The translations under genes were made by a program, and so were the position numbers. This document shows positions 55,157 through 55,167 of a stretch of 55,167 nucleotides of DNA, in pieces. The stretch's first letter is position 1; every line of letters starts with the position of its first letter. This stretch comes from Chlorobium chlorochromatii (GTDB lineage Bacteria > Bacteroidota > Chlorobiia > Chlorobiales > Chlorobiaceae), in assembly GCA_020721255.1 (NCBI GenBank), contig DYND01000009.1:1-55167 (forward strand), given 5' to 3'. Under the pieces are notes generated by a model, which had not been told where the DNA came from, searched no databases, and saw only the letters and a list, made by a program, of their open reading frames with translations.

Positions 55157-55167
55157 ATGGGCTATTC
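55157..55167 (+). CDS. Start of a plus-strand gene, perhaps an IS630-type transposase (partial)
   Basis: AAGGAG (55146-55151) six bases before ATG at 55157, then codons for MGY and the window ends. MGYS is a frequent start of IS630-family transposases, which insert at TA; a TA at 55117-55118 marks the point where the minus-strand cassette gene is broken. Only three complete codons are seen, so the identity is a guess from context. Confidence 0.3.

Overview
The window reads as chromosome of a green sulfur bacterium (Chlorobiota, Chlorobium/Pelodictyon type). The best evidence is a gene for the reaction-centre cytochrome PscC (three membrane helices, then one CxxCH haem site; 33569-34210). Supporting genes are a PucC-like pigment-apparatus transporter, a single-chain pyruvate:ferredoxin oxidoreductase (the carbon-fixing pyruvate synthase in this group) and an LpxC-FabZ fusion of the Bacteroidota/Chlorobiota type. 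The fairly AT-rich base composition suggests the Chlorobium chlorochromatii end of the group; the species is inference only. No rRNA, tRNA or CRISPR array was seen by eye.

Left end (1-4.9 kb): a minus-strand type I restriction-modification operon, hsdM - remnant ORF - hsdS - RAYT transposase - hsdR, with hsdR cut by the window edge. The remnant ORF is built on four 39-bp palindromic repeats. The RAYT gene carries in its own reading frame a 28-bp perfect palindrome that also occurs outside the gene. Next come a translationally close PucC-like transporter/radical-SAM pair and RecD2 (to 8.5 kb), then a junk-rich stretch (8.5-10.9 kb) with an intact ParE/Phd-type toxin-antitoxin pair, an IS110 transposase remnant, a phage-like small ORF and several dispersed repeats.

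Core (10.9-52 kb): mostly housekeeping and photosynthetic-metabolism genes. They include sugE, an oxidoreductase, hemN, purE, ndh, dapA, gcvPA-gcvH, rlmB and nifJ. A long minus-strand run follows: methyltransferase - DUF4905-like - xerC-like recombinase - hpf - hprK - oppA/oppB-like - ruvB - TPR protein. After that come queF, pscC, comM, an aldo/keto reductase, mfd, an oppD-like ATPase, lpxC-fabZ, suhB, tspO, acs, leuS and pnp. Convergent gene pairs are usually separated by hairpin terminators. A cluster of DnaA-box-like motifs lies beside the end of lpxC-fabZ (41718-41780).

Right end (52-55.2 kb): an accessory region unlike the core. All intact genes are small and on the minus strand. Several are followed by attC-like recombination sites; the best, 54289-54355, has both core 7-mers and a folded stem. 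I read the part right of about 53.17 kb as an integron-type gene-cassette array, or an array lacking its integrase, since no integrase is in the window. To its left are two toxin-antitoxin-like modules: mobile mystery A/B, and an addiction-module antitoxin with a RelE/ParE toxin. The second gene of each is truncated at or just before a copy of the same ~57-bp sequence. At the far edge another cassette gene appears cut by an incoming insertion sequence whose transposase starts at 55157.
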